Below are positions 18,071 to 28,194 of a stretch of DNA of 64,000 bases, one piece after another. Positions within the stretch are counted from its first letter, which is position 1. Every line of letters begins with the position of its first letter. Origin of the DNA: Aureobasidium sp. EXF-3400 (lineage: Eukaryota > Ascomycota > Dothideomycetes > Dothideales > Saccotheciaceae); assembly GCA_024195585.1 (NCBI GenBank), contig SWBL01000077.1:1-64000 (forward strand). The letters are read 5' to 3'. The notes beneath the pieces are model-generated. The model ran no database searches and was not told the DNA's origin. It saw only the letters and a program-made list of their open reading frames with translations. A program made the translations under genes and the position numbers.

Positions 18071-20225
18071 TCATTGGCCATCGTCAATGGTATCATCAAT
18101 CATATGTTCAATCCTGTTCCACATATCTGCATTGATGTTGAGATCACCCCACACGTACTCGTTCAATCCAGCTTCCATACCTTGCATAGCATTGAAGTCC
18201 ATGTTAGTCCAGTCCATTTCGGGCATCCATTGTGAATAGGCCGGTGCTTGTACCGCCCCTGAGGTCTGGTATTGCCCTTGACCCTGGACAGGTGTAGGCA
18301 CGATAGGGTTCTGCTCTTGCTGAACCGCCATGCTCATTTCTCGAAAGGTGAGTGGGGCTGTATATGTCTCTCGAGGAGTTGCCGGATGGGCAGTAGCAGT
18401 GGGAGAAGCCGAGAAATTGTCGAACACCGATCTCCTCATGGACTCAAACACGACTGCGTAACCCCGAGCGTCAGGCATCTTCTCCGAAATTACATCCAAG
18501 ACATCCCCACAGACCGAAAGCGTGGCATCGAAATCTGGGATCAGCCGACCTGCGCCAGTGCGACTCTTGGCCTCGGATGAGACGCAGAAGATCACTGATA
18601 GGCCAGCATGGAACAGCATCTGGAAGTAGCTCCTCGTGTATGTGATGCGTCCGGCTCGGTATAGAGATGCATATAGCTCGACCACGCGTTTGGCGCATCT
18701 GCTCCATAGTCTCATGATATCTTGCGATACGCCACGTCTGCTTTTAAACAGTATGTTGACACCACCCCTCATCAGGAACAGTTTATCTTTCTCAAGTAGA
18801 AAGTCGTACCACTCTTGGCTCTCATACAGGCAGGTGGGCTGCTCGTAACGCGGCGCCGACGCTCGCCAGTGGTCCAATTCGGCAAGAAACTTGTGAAGGC
18901 TGGCGTAGATTTCACCAGTCGCCATGAAAGAACGATGATGATCGTGGCTGTTACTACTCATAGACAGCAGCTTGCTGCGTATGCGAGAGGTGATTTGTCT
19001 TAGCTGTACCGAGTATATGAAGACCGAGAGGTCTGAGGAAATCGCGAAGGTGGAGGGCGAGATTGAGGAGTCGGGACTGTCAAGTCCTGCGCTCGAGGGC
19101 AAGTCCACCTTAATATCGTGATCAGCGATCGCGAAAGGTCGACCCAGAGTTGTGGAGCTATAACGATCAAGCTGATAGCATTCCCAGAAGATGCGCTGAT
19201 TGTGTTGTTTCTCCAAGTCCGACGAACGAGTGGGGATTATCGGCAGCAAGTGAAACTCCATCTCGATGCATGCCCTCATACACTGTCGCGCAAGCTCCCA
19301 CAGCGATGTTCCAACATGATGGTAGATGCCAAAGCGAGCTACAAGCAGTAAATTTTGCACACCCTGCTTGCCAGTGGTATGCGGGATCCGACCAACGTGC
19401 CGCATTGCACTCAAATAATATCCATATGGGTGCTCACGTATCTTACCAGTCCGGTGCATGGTGACAGCGGCAATGGCGAAGATCATCAAGATGGTGAACA
19501 TGTCCTGTGGTCCAGGTTGTTGTGTTTCCGGAGCATGGTATATTCTGTCAAAAGATTCGATGATGTGAGTGACCAGAAGGAAAGGATGCATGACGTGTGA
19601 GCCGCGTAGATAGACGTCAAGGAGTTTGGTAGCTGTGCCCTGTGGTGGTAGTTGATGTTGAGTAGCTGACGGCTCGGCGATCCTGGGCTTGTATGCCAAA
19701 CATTGGAGTAGTCGTTCGCGTGAAGACTTCCACGCTGATGACGAGAACATGAACTGGAACAGACTTCGCGATTCAGCATTGAACATTCAATGATCGGGTA
19801 ACTCGACTCACTTCAGCCCAACTTCATCACCGACGAATCTTCTGCCGCGATGTCTACTCGCTGTAGGGCTGCCACTACTTTCAAGCGTCGGAACAACATG
19901 TTCTTCGAGAGATGCTCGAAGATTGCGTTCCCTCTGCTCCAGCTGAGCGATCTCCCTATTATCTGAATCAGCTCGACTCGATGATGAATCAATGTGGCAA
20001 GAAGGTGTACACACTCGCGAGAGTAGACTTGGGCAGAGAGCTGATCTTCGAATATGCATTCTGCCTGCGACGCGACACAAGCTGAACATCTGGGGACGTC
20101 CTTGTTGCACTATCCCAATCAGTGTCAGACGGGATATACACGAAACCTTTGGACAGCATGCGCACCTTGATCTTTTTCCGGCGACAAGCCTGGCACGATG
20201 GCAAGCGGCTGTCATCTTCTTCCAT
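18071..20225 (-). CDS. Zn2Cys6 transcription factor, four exons
   Basis: Exons in gene order: 20166-20225, 20013-20109, 19812-19962 and 18071-19763. Introns are 56, 50 and 48 bp, and the product has 666 residues. The zinc cluster is split exactly between C14 and C21 by intron 1: CQACRRKKIK in exon 1 and CNKDVPRCSACVASQAEC in exon 2, giving C11, C14, C21, C28, C31, C38. A leucine-containing coiled coil follows (IAQLEQRERNL). The long exon 4 carries the fungal-specific TF domain, with RIFWECYQLDRYSSTTLGRP as its signature, and a Gln-rich C-terminus ending in acidic residues, a likely activation region. It lies between the dehydrogenase and the SMP-30 lactonase and may regulate them. Confidence 0.9.
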
Positions 20226-20354
20226 TGTTGTTTATCACTTCATCGTGAGCCGAGCCAGCATCGAAGCGCAAGCGCGGGCGGGAAACAAAAGCCGAGGCGA
20301 ATTGTGAGCACAGACGTTGCAGAATTTGCTTATGTCATCAATGAGATTGGCCAA

Positions 20355-21367
20355 CTATCTATACAATCCTCCTCGACAATGCCATTCCACCGTCTGGATA
20401 TTTCCTTCCAGACTATCCGTTATGTAAAGCGTCTTGCCCTCGGGACCGCCGAACGTGCAATTGGTCAAGTTGATTCCTACCGATCCGCTCACAATCCTGG
20501 CTTTGGGTACGCCGTGTTTGTCCACCACAAAAACCGAGCCAAGACTAGGGTGACAGATGAGCACGCTGCCTTCCTCATCCAGGACAACTCCATCAGGTCC
20601 CGCGTTTCCAAACGACCTGAAGAACACTCCTGCCTTGGATGTTGATCCGTCGCTATGCAATGGAAGTCTCCACACCTCATTCGACCTGGTCATAGCCACA
20701 TACAAAAACCGCTCATCGAGCGACAAAGCAAGACCATTGGGAGAAATGCCGTTGTCCACTAATTTGTCGAGTCTGCCATCGGTTCCTAAACGATACACTC
20801 TGCCAGACTGATCAGTGATACCGGTCTGCCCTTGGTCGGTGAAGAAGATGTTGTCCTTGCTGTCGATGATTACATCGTTTAAACCCTTGAAACTTTCGAG
20901 ATTGTTTCTTGCGAGCAGAGGTGAGATCTCATTTGAGCTTGGGTCGAAGAGGAGGAGGCCCTTTTCGAGTGGTGAGTTCAAACGTTTTGCCCTGGAATAC
21001 CTTCGGTACTGCTTACCTTCTTGTAGTCTGCGACAACAAACTTGCCGTCTTTTCGCCTTGCCATGCCGTTGGGCTCTCCATCGTACTGCACGCAGACGGT
21101 AGTCTCACCACTATGCTGATCTATCTTGAGAATGCGACCGTATGGGATATCGGTGAAGTAGAGGCTGCCAATTTCGTCCCACGTCGGCCCTTCAAGAAAG
21201 ATATTCTGGAAGTTTCCGGTGAAGCCTCCACGCCAGTCAGTGTCGCCTTTGCAGCGCAATACTTCTGGTATGCGCGTCAAGACCTTTGCTTCGATGACTG
21301 GAGGGACTGGATAGAAATTCATGTCTGACTGATTGCAATGACAAGTTGCTGGAGCTTCGGCGTACAT
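20355..21367 (-). CDS. SMP-30/gluconolactonase-like lactonase
   Basis: Two exons, 21017-21367 and 20355-20960, across a 56 bp intron give 318 residues. This is a six-bladed beta-propeller of the SMP-30/gluconolactonase family. Conserved metal-site segments are FLEGPTW (Glu ligand), GLNDVIIDSKDNIFFTD (Asn) and SPNGLALS (Asn). An Asp near LDEEG or ITDSLEGN is expected to complete the site. Members hydrolyse aldonolactones or other lactones. The start at 21367 precedes a second ATG at 21322; a short Cys-containing leader is all that differs. Its stop lies 130 bases from the start of the second Zn2Cys6 gene on the same strand. With the COG3618 lactonase at 5985 it is the second lactone-opening enzyme in this region. 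Confidence 0.9.
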
Positions 21368-23572
21368 GCATCTGGCCTGGACCTCAAGTCAAACATTACA
21401 AACACGCGACCCACTGACTCGGAGTGTTTCCGATGAGGAATACTGTACCATTGCCCAAGTCCGATAAGTATCCTTCCGACCACCATGGAATAGGCTTTCG
21501 GCCCCCACACAAATGCGAAGGATTGTTTGCGGGGTAATCACCACCTGACACTGTGGCCGAAACTGGGGACTTTCGCCGAACGGCTTTCGCTCCGTGGAGG
21601 GAAGTCCGTGATGCTGCTCTGACTCTCCAGGCTTGTCCTCAGTCTTGTCGCACCAAGCATCCAAGACTTTCACTGCTCAACCCAAGCATTTTGTGCAAGC
21701 CGTGGGTGTCAGCGAATTCATGTCATATTCTCTTGGACAGACTCAAGGTACCCAGTTGGTACCTCGATGACTGCACAGCAGCACAGCTGTCGTCGGTCTG
21801 GTAAGCTTTGCTAAAGGGCTCGATGAAGGTGAGTTTAGGGAGAACGCAAACACCAAGGGACGAATAGTCTCTATCGCTATTGTCGGTGCAGACTCTGACT
21901 GTCTGTTGGTAAGCGACTTGTGTTTAAGTCACATCCCCAGATGCTGACGATAGTACAGTGCATGTAACTCAATAACGCAGCTGGACTAAACAGAGGATCG
22001 CGAACTTCACTTGCAACTACATTGCCGGCGTCCCCGATCATTTATCAAGCTACATTCGGTTGTCATATTCCCACTTCTGGTCGTCAACTTCCTTGGTCGC
22101 AGAAGATCGCTGATGATCGGTATCTGTCTACAAATGTCGAGGTCTGTCTTCCTCGCTGGCTATCTCGGTGGTACAATCGGTATGAGTGCCTCAGCCATCA
22201 CGTTCAGTACTGCGGTATCGAAGGCCTCGTACGATGTTATCGTTGCAAAGTATTCCCATGCCCTGGGCTGATCCAGCGGGTGATTTAGCGTTCCGACCTT
22301 GTGTTGGGCTCCGAATTTTCTCCCATTCGCATCTGGTCGCTCAGCCTTCCGCTCATGATGGCCCTGCACTGGACCTTCTTCGATGGTGTTCCTACCGATG
22401 CTCAGTCTTCGTGTTACTATGCGACGCTACAAGGAGTTTGTGTTTCTTGGTTCCGTCTGCTTCAATTCCTTGATCTACGTTTTTTTCGCCATATTCGGGA
22501 GAGCAAAAAGATTACTTGACTCACCTGAGTTCACATCCCAGCAACCTTAGTACACTGTCTTCTTGAAGATCGTCTATGTATGCGAGGAACGACTTGTGGA
22601 GGATCACGTCGATAATCTTGACAACGACGAGCAGAAGCCTGCCGTCAAGCGTATAGAAGGAGTTTAGACAAAGCTCGTCATACAGTCCATGACCAAACGA
22701 CAGCTTACTGTTGACGTCCAAGCTGGTCTTGACAACGACAAAAGGGATCTGCCATCGCATACACCGAGATGCCCAATGAGAAAGTTAGTTGCACAGTCAT
22801 GATACAGCAATCAACGCATCACATGCATGCTTGACTCTTTTATTGCCGTGCCACGTTGAAATTCCTTTTCTCTCAACAGCCCAGACTGTGAACTCAATCA
22901 TTGCTGCATATCGGATGCAGTACAGTCTGATTATCGGATTTCTTTTGTCACTACAACGGCAACAAGTGCAGTCTTGGAGCGCTACCACAATCAATACTTG
23001 GACCCAAGACGTACCGCCCAGAAGCTGTCGCACGGGAGACTGCTCAACGCTCGATTATTCTTACGATACCTTGTTGCTGGCCTGCATTGCAAGGCCTTGT
23101 TAGTATCAGATTCTTTTGGAATCTAGTCTTGGTTGATGTTGCCCAGTCGCCAAGGTCGCCAAGTTCAATGGTCGTCGGAATGCAGCCTGGGCACCTCCTC
23201 CCCAACAACGTTTTGTGGAGTTCCGCTGTATACATTGCTCAAGTCTACATGTTCTCACTCGGAAGTTGACCGAATTATCCCATGCATTTGTTGCATAGCC
23301 TCCACATATGGTCGCTTGAGCAGGATTTCTTGTCGGTTTGTCTCCGATCAGTCCAATCAACGTGAATCGAAAGCTACCAGGAAGGTTTCCAATGGTAGTA
23401 CGTTCATACCCCAGAGATGAGCAGTGAGGTGCGGGGATATCGAGTATCCGCGGCACTACCCCATGGGGCACCCATGAACGATATAGTAGTGAGCGCGCAG
23501 ATCTATAAAGATGGCCGTCCCTGCGCACCTTTGGAAGGACATATCCAAGCAACTCGATCTTACCAGACCACC
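21368..23572. other. 2.2 kb with decayed coding-like pieces
   Basis: No intact gene. Around 21.8-22.3 kb short plus-strand frames carry hydrophobic stretches and NFLGRRRSLMIG, which recalls the cytosolic loop of MFS transporters, but stops and frame changes break it. A low-confidence reading is a degenerate transporter gene. The last part (about 23.3-23.57 kb) should contain the promoter of the next MFS gene. Confidence 0.35.
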
Positions 23573-25178
23573 ATGCCTCAATCACGCCCTCAATCTCCAA
23601 CCTCCTCCTTGAAGAAGGAGCAGGCGATCGAGCACATCGAAAGTGCTGCCATTGAACCTACCTACCTCGAAGGTTTCCCTCTCCTTGTTGGCAAGTCAGA
23701 AGAAGAGCTTGCCATTCTGAACAAGAAAGTCTTGAAGAAGCTCGATTGGAGATTCTTGCCATGTATCACCGCTATGCTGTTGATGAAGTATGGTTCATCC
23801 GCCTCTGACTGTCTCAATTACCTGCTAACGTGATCCGTCTCAAGCTATCTCGATCGCATCAATGTCTCTAACGCACGTCTCGCCGGCATGCAGGAAGATC
23901 TGGGCATGAACGATGTCATGTGGTCTACTGGTATCTCCATGTTCTACGTCGGCTATATCATCTCGCAGATTCCTGCCAATGTCATCATCGCCAAGGGCAA
24001 CCCTCGCATTCTCATGCCATGCTGTATGCTCGCCTGGTCATTCGTCACGATCTGTATGCCTGCCATGAAGAGCGGCTGGTCATTCTGTGTTTGCCGCTTC
24101 CTAGTTGGCTTCACTGAGGGCCCATTCTTCCCTGCTGTCTCTCTCATGACGTCTTCATGGTACACAAAGCACGAGTCTCCCCTTCGAATGGGTATCTGGC
24201 ATGCTGGCAATATCATCTCAAACGTCATTTCAGGCCTGCTCGCAGCAGCCGTGTTGACCAACATGGATGGCCTTGCTAATCTTCACGCTTGGCAATGGTT
24301 TATCATCCTTGAGGGCATCGTCAGCATCGTGATTGCCTTGTTGGGCTTCTGGCTTCTACCCAACTGGCCGAACAACACTGGAACATACTTCTTTACTCCC
24401 GAAGAGTCTGAGATGGCTCAATGGCGCGTACTTGTTTCTGCTGGTGGTGTGTCCGAAGACGACGAAGGCGACTACTGGGGTGGTGTTAGCCAGGCTATCC
24501 GAGACCCGTTCACATGGATGTTTGCCGCATTGCACTTTTCCCTCATCGTCGCTCAATCATTCAAAGATTTCTTCCCATCCGTAAGTACTACTACAGATAC
24601 ATCGATTCTTCTCTGTTCAGCACTGACTTGTATCACAGATCATGGCCACTCTCGGCTTCTCAAAGGTTGTCACATATCTCGTCCAGGCACCACCTTACAT
24701 CATTGCCTACTTCGTCACACTTGGTATTTCCTGGTCTAGCGGCCGTAACTTGGAGCATTGCTACCATATTATTGCGTCGATCATGCTCTCTATCGTCGGT
24801 GCTGTTGTCATGATCTCCACCCTCAACACTGGCGCAAGATACTTCTCCCTGATCCTCCTTTGCTCTGGCCCCTTTGTCGGTCTGAACATCCATGTCTCCT
24901 GGGAGACAACCGTGGTACCCAGACCTCGTACTAAAAGAGCTGCACTGATCGCCATTGCCAACTGTGTCAGCAGTACCAGTCATTGGTTCACGCCTTACTT
25001 TTTCCTGACCAGCCAGGAGCCCAGATACCAGACCGGTGGTGCAGCCATTATCGTTGGTGGTGGTCTGAGTATCATTTCTTGTTTGATTATCAAATGGTGG
25101 TGCATGAAGAAGAATAAGGCGCTTGACAAGCTGGAGGCAGAGACAGGGGATGTCAATAGCTGGCGCTTTGCCACTTGA
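23573..25178 (+). CDS. MFS transporter, allantoate-permease (ACS) family
   Basis: Three exons, 23573-23787, 23845-24580 and 24639-25178 (introns 57 and 58 bp), encode 496 residues. It has the family markers MNYLDRINVSNARL in helix 1, FLVGFTEGPFFPA in helix 4-5, SSWYTKHESPLRMG and HAWQWFIILEG. The layout of helices matches the carriers at 7099 and 12690, but the sequence differs enough that it is not a recent duplicate. It is a plasma-membrane symporter for a small organic anion. It converges on the NCS1 permease gene, with 275 bases between stops. It may feed the HyuA-type enzyme further right or the lactone enzymes to the left. Confidence 0.9.
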
Positions 25179-25452
25179 TGGAGAGGAGGTCAAACGAACC
25201 TCTTCTGGTGGAATACAGATCGTCAGCACTCATCTGCTGGAATAGCTTCTTACGTTCTCTTTTTCGATAGTCTCTTGCGCTCTCTTCTCTTCATTGTTTC
25301 ACAGTTCTCGAAATGCTAAAATCGTTCTCGCGTTGAAGCCTTCTCAGGAATACTTGTTTGAATACAATGATTGTGCATGCTTCTCTCAATCTATCTCTGA
25401 CAGAACCAAACCTGACGTACTATCTATCTAATTCATTCGTGAAACGAAAAGT

Positions 25453-27550
25453 TCACTTGAAAGCCAGACTGATCTCGTTTTCTGGTCTTTGGAGCTCATC
25501 ATCAACCATCTGCATATCGCCCTGTAACACTAGCGGCGAAATTCCGAGCTTCTGCGCCTCATCCAGTGTAAACGTTTCAAACTCATCAACCTCGTCAATG
25601 ACACCAAGCCCCTCGGGAGGAAAGATAAGATTCAGCACAATATAGATGCCAGAGCTGACCACAAAGCCCAGCGGGAAAGCAAGGTAATACAGCTTCGTGC
25701 AGGCTGCAGGAACGCTGATTCCAGATCCAACAGCACTGACAAGACCAGGAATGAGATAACTCCACCCGATGATCCAGGCCGTAAAGCTTCGCCAATTCAC
25801 ACCATACCAGAAGAAGAAAATTCCATCTTTGCGGCCGTGATAGAGGTCAGAGAGCTTCAGCTTCCTTTTCCTTACTATCCAGTAGTCTGAAATCATGATT
25901 CCACACATGGGTCCAAGGAATACACTGTAAGCAGAGAGAACGCTGATGAAAGTGGACGCAGAGGACAGCAATTGCCAGGGACAAAGTGCGATGCTGAGCA
26001 CAAGGGCAATATATGCTCCGCGTCTGATGTTGATGTAGCTGGGGAATAATCCGGCAATGTCCATGCCGGCTGAAAAGGCATTGTCGATGGTGTTGATTGC
26101 AAGCTGCGAAGTCACCAGGCCGCATCCAGCGAAGAAAGCTGCAGCGCGTGATTTCGCATTGTAGTCTGTATCCAGCCATTTCTGTACGATATCTGGCGGG
26201 TTCCTGGCTGACGATTAATACATGAGTCTCATAAGCATAAGTCGATATTAAACTTACCAAAGTGCTTCTCCATATATCTTCTGTGTGGCTGAGGACGTGA
26301 GACAGCCGAACAGTGGCATGATGATTCCTAGACCGATGATGGAGATCCATTGACCAAACACCTGATCGCCAGGACGTCGTGCAAAGCGAGAATAATCCAT
26401 TTGGTTGACCAAACCAGCAGCGATGTTGCCAATGACAGTGGTAACGCCAAATGTGATTTTCCAGCCCAACTCCTCGGAAGTCTTTGCAGACGAAGCTTGG
26501 TTGAGTAAGGGACCGGCTCCATGTGCCGTAGACAGTGCCCATATTGTCATACATGCCAATGTGATACCGGAGACGATGGTCATCCACAAAATGACATGTT
26601 TCATACCCTCAGGTCTGATGTAGATGATGGGGGCCATGATGACGTTGAAAAGCGCCCACCCGATAAACTGTTTCGTATCCAGGTTCGCACTGGCTGGGAA
26701 GTGATTCTCCATGTGCTGGAAACTTGGAAAGATGGCTGCAAGGACATTTTGAACGCAAAGGCCTCCGGTCCATGACTGTACAGCGAACCAGACCAGACTT
26801 AGGATGATGCGTTGGATCAGCGCTACGTATTGGCCTCGGACCCCCCATACGTAGCGAGATACGACACAGAAGCCGCTTAAGGTATAGTCAGCATGTTTTC
26901 TGTAAAGAAGAGGATAAAGGGACAGACGACAAATCAACAGCCATCTTGTGGCTCTTGATCTGTGCTATCCGTACCCTCGCTTTACTTGCATATGCCACTT
27001 AGCCCCAACGTATCCCTAAAGCGACGGTACGGTTAGCGTGGTTCGACTAGACAGGTTGATAATGACGCCACGCTCTAGCTGGATATGTGTGGCCCATTCT
27101 GCAAAATGCTGCCCTGGACGGTGTTTCAACGTAACACTCTCTTTGGACTTCTCGTGCAGAATGTGAAGACTGTACCAGCACTGAACGTGGTGTTTGTACC
27201 CTCGATTTAACTTACGTTCGCAATGGCTACCAGCGCGATGATGACTTTGCCGACGATGATGGCGACAACGGCTTGCCACACAGAGATTCCAGTAGCAACC
27301 AAGGATCCACCCAGCTGCCAGTTCGAGAGAGCGATCTGATTGATAGCCCAGAATGATATAAAGCTGTTATCGATGGTCAATAGCTCGAAGACTGAATGAG
27401 TAAAGGTAGCAAAGAATCGACTTACGCCCAGCGACTCCAGGTTCGCCTATGGGGTGGTAGGGGACGAATGTCGTCGTTGATCCATACATTGGAAATGTGC
27501 CCCTCGCTCTCTGGGACCTTGAGGTGTCTTGAGAAATGCTTGGAATCCAT
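25453..27550 (-). CDS. NCS1-family permease (purine/pyrimidine/hydantoin type)
   Basis: Five exons in gene order: 27426-27550, 27216-27363, 26975-27015, 26258-26875 and 25453-26203 (560 residues). The N-terminus has NDDIRPLPPHRRTWSRW, the hallmark start of nucleobase:cation symporters, then ANG-YVGAKWHM at the end of helix 2 and SRYVWGVRGQY. The conserved MDYSRFARRPGDQ and NTIDNAFSAGMDIAGLFP follow. It is a plasma-membrane importer related to Fur4, allantoin permeases and the bacterial hydantoin carrier Mhp1. Exon 3 is tiny. Only a GTACGG donor at 26974 keeps the frame into exon 4, while a better-looking GTAAAG donor lies 11 bases earlier. It diverges from a hydantoinase-like gene, which supports a hydantoin- or pyrimidine-type substrate. 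Confidence 0.87.
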
Positions 27551-28194
27551 CGCTCTGACTGCAAGTGATATGTTGACAGATGATTCTGTGTCAAGTGTGA
27601 GCAGAGTGAAGCCTATATGATCGTCGTTACACCAGCTGATCGCTGACTTCAGAAGATAGCGGTATCAGTGTCCGGCGGGGCAAGGAAGGTGTGGCTGCAG
27701 GCATCACGACTAGAATCATGATATGATGATCGGGAAATCCATTAGCCTATCGCGTTTGTAATAAGCTCTGCCAGTCAACAACTTCACAGTGGAAATCCTT
27801 TGCACATGGATGCAAGATGAAAGTTCGCAAAACCATGTGTTATCATGGATACTGCTGCTCCAAGAAGCTTGTTCAAGCGGAGTTGCTACTTTGGGGTTTG
27901 CCGACGGGCAGTGTTTCCCGAAGACTCCAATCTTTCGCTATCTATACCCCGCTCCTGCCTGAAGTGATCGCAACCTTCGCTTCGGCCAAGAATGCCACCA
28001 ATTATATGACTCGGCGACGCTTGGAATCTTATCAACGACCCCAACATGCCACAGCCCCGCCGGAAACACTGTTAATAGCAGGAACAATGTCTTTGCAGCT
28101 GCTGATACCAGAACTACAAGACTGTCGCGTTGAGGCGTTTCGACTTTCTGGAGGCGCCTCTAAGATAGCTTGACTTGTTCTGAACAGATCCGAC
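27551..28194. promoter_or_regulatory. Divergent promoter region of NCS1 permease and HyuA-DUF917 gene
   Basis: A 644-base interval between two outward-facing start codons, with no supported frame. A 118-codon plus-strand frame at 27817-28173 shows no motif. Joint regulation of importer and enzyme is inferred from the arrangement alone. Confidence 0.45.

Noticed and set aside
25847..26587. 246-codon alternative minus-strand frame over the NCS1 gene
   Set aside because: It is a different phase of the same strand and lacks the permease motifs. The spliced NCS1 frame explains the region fully.
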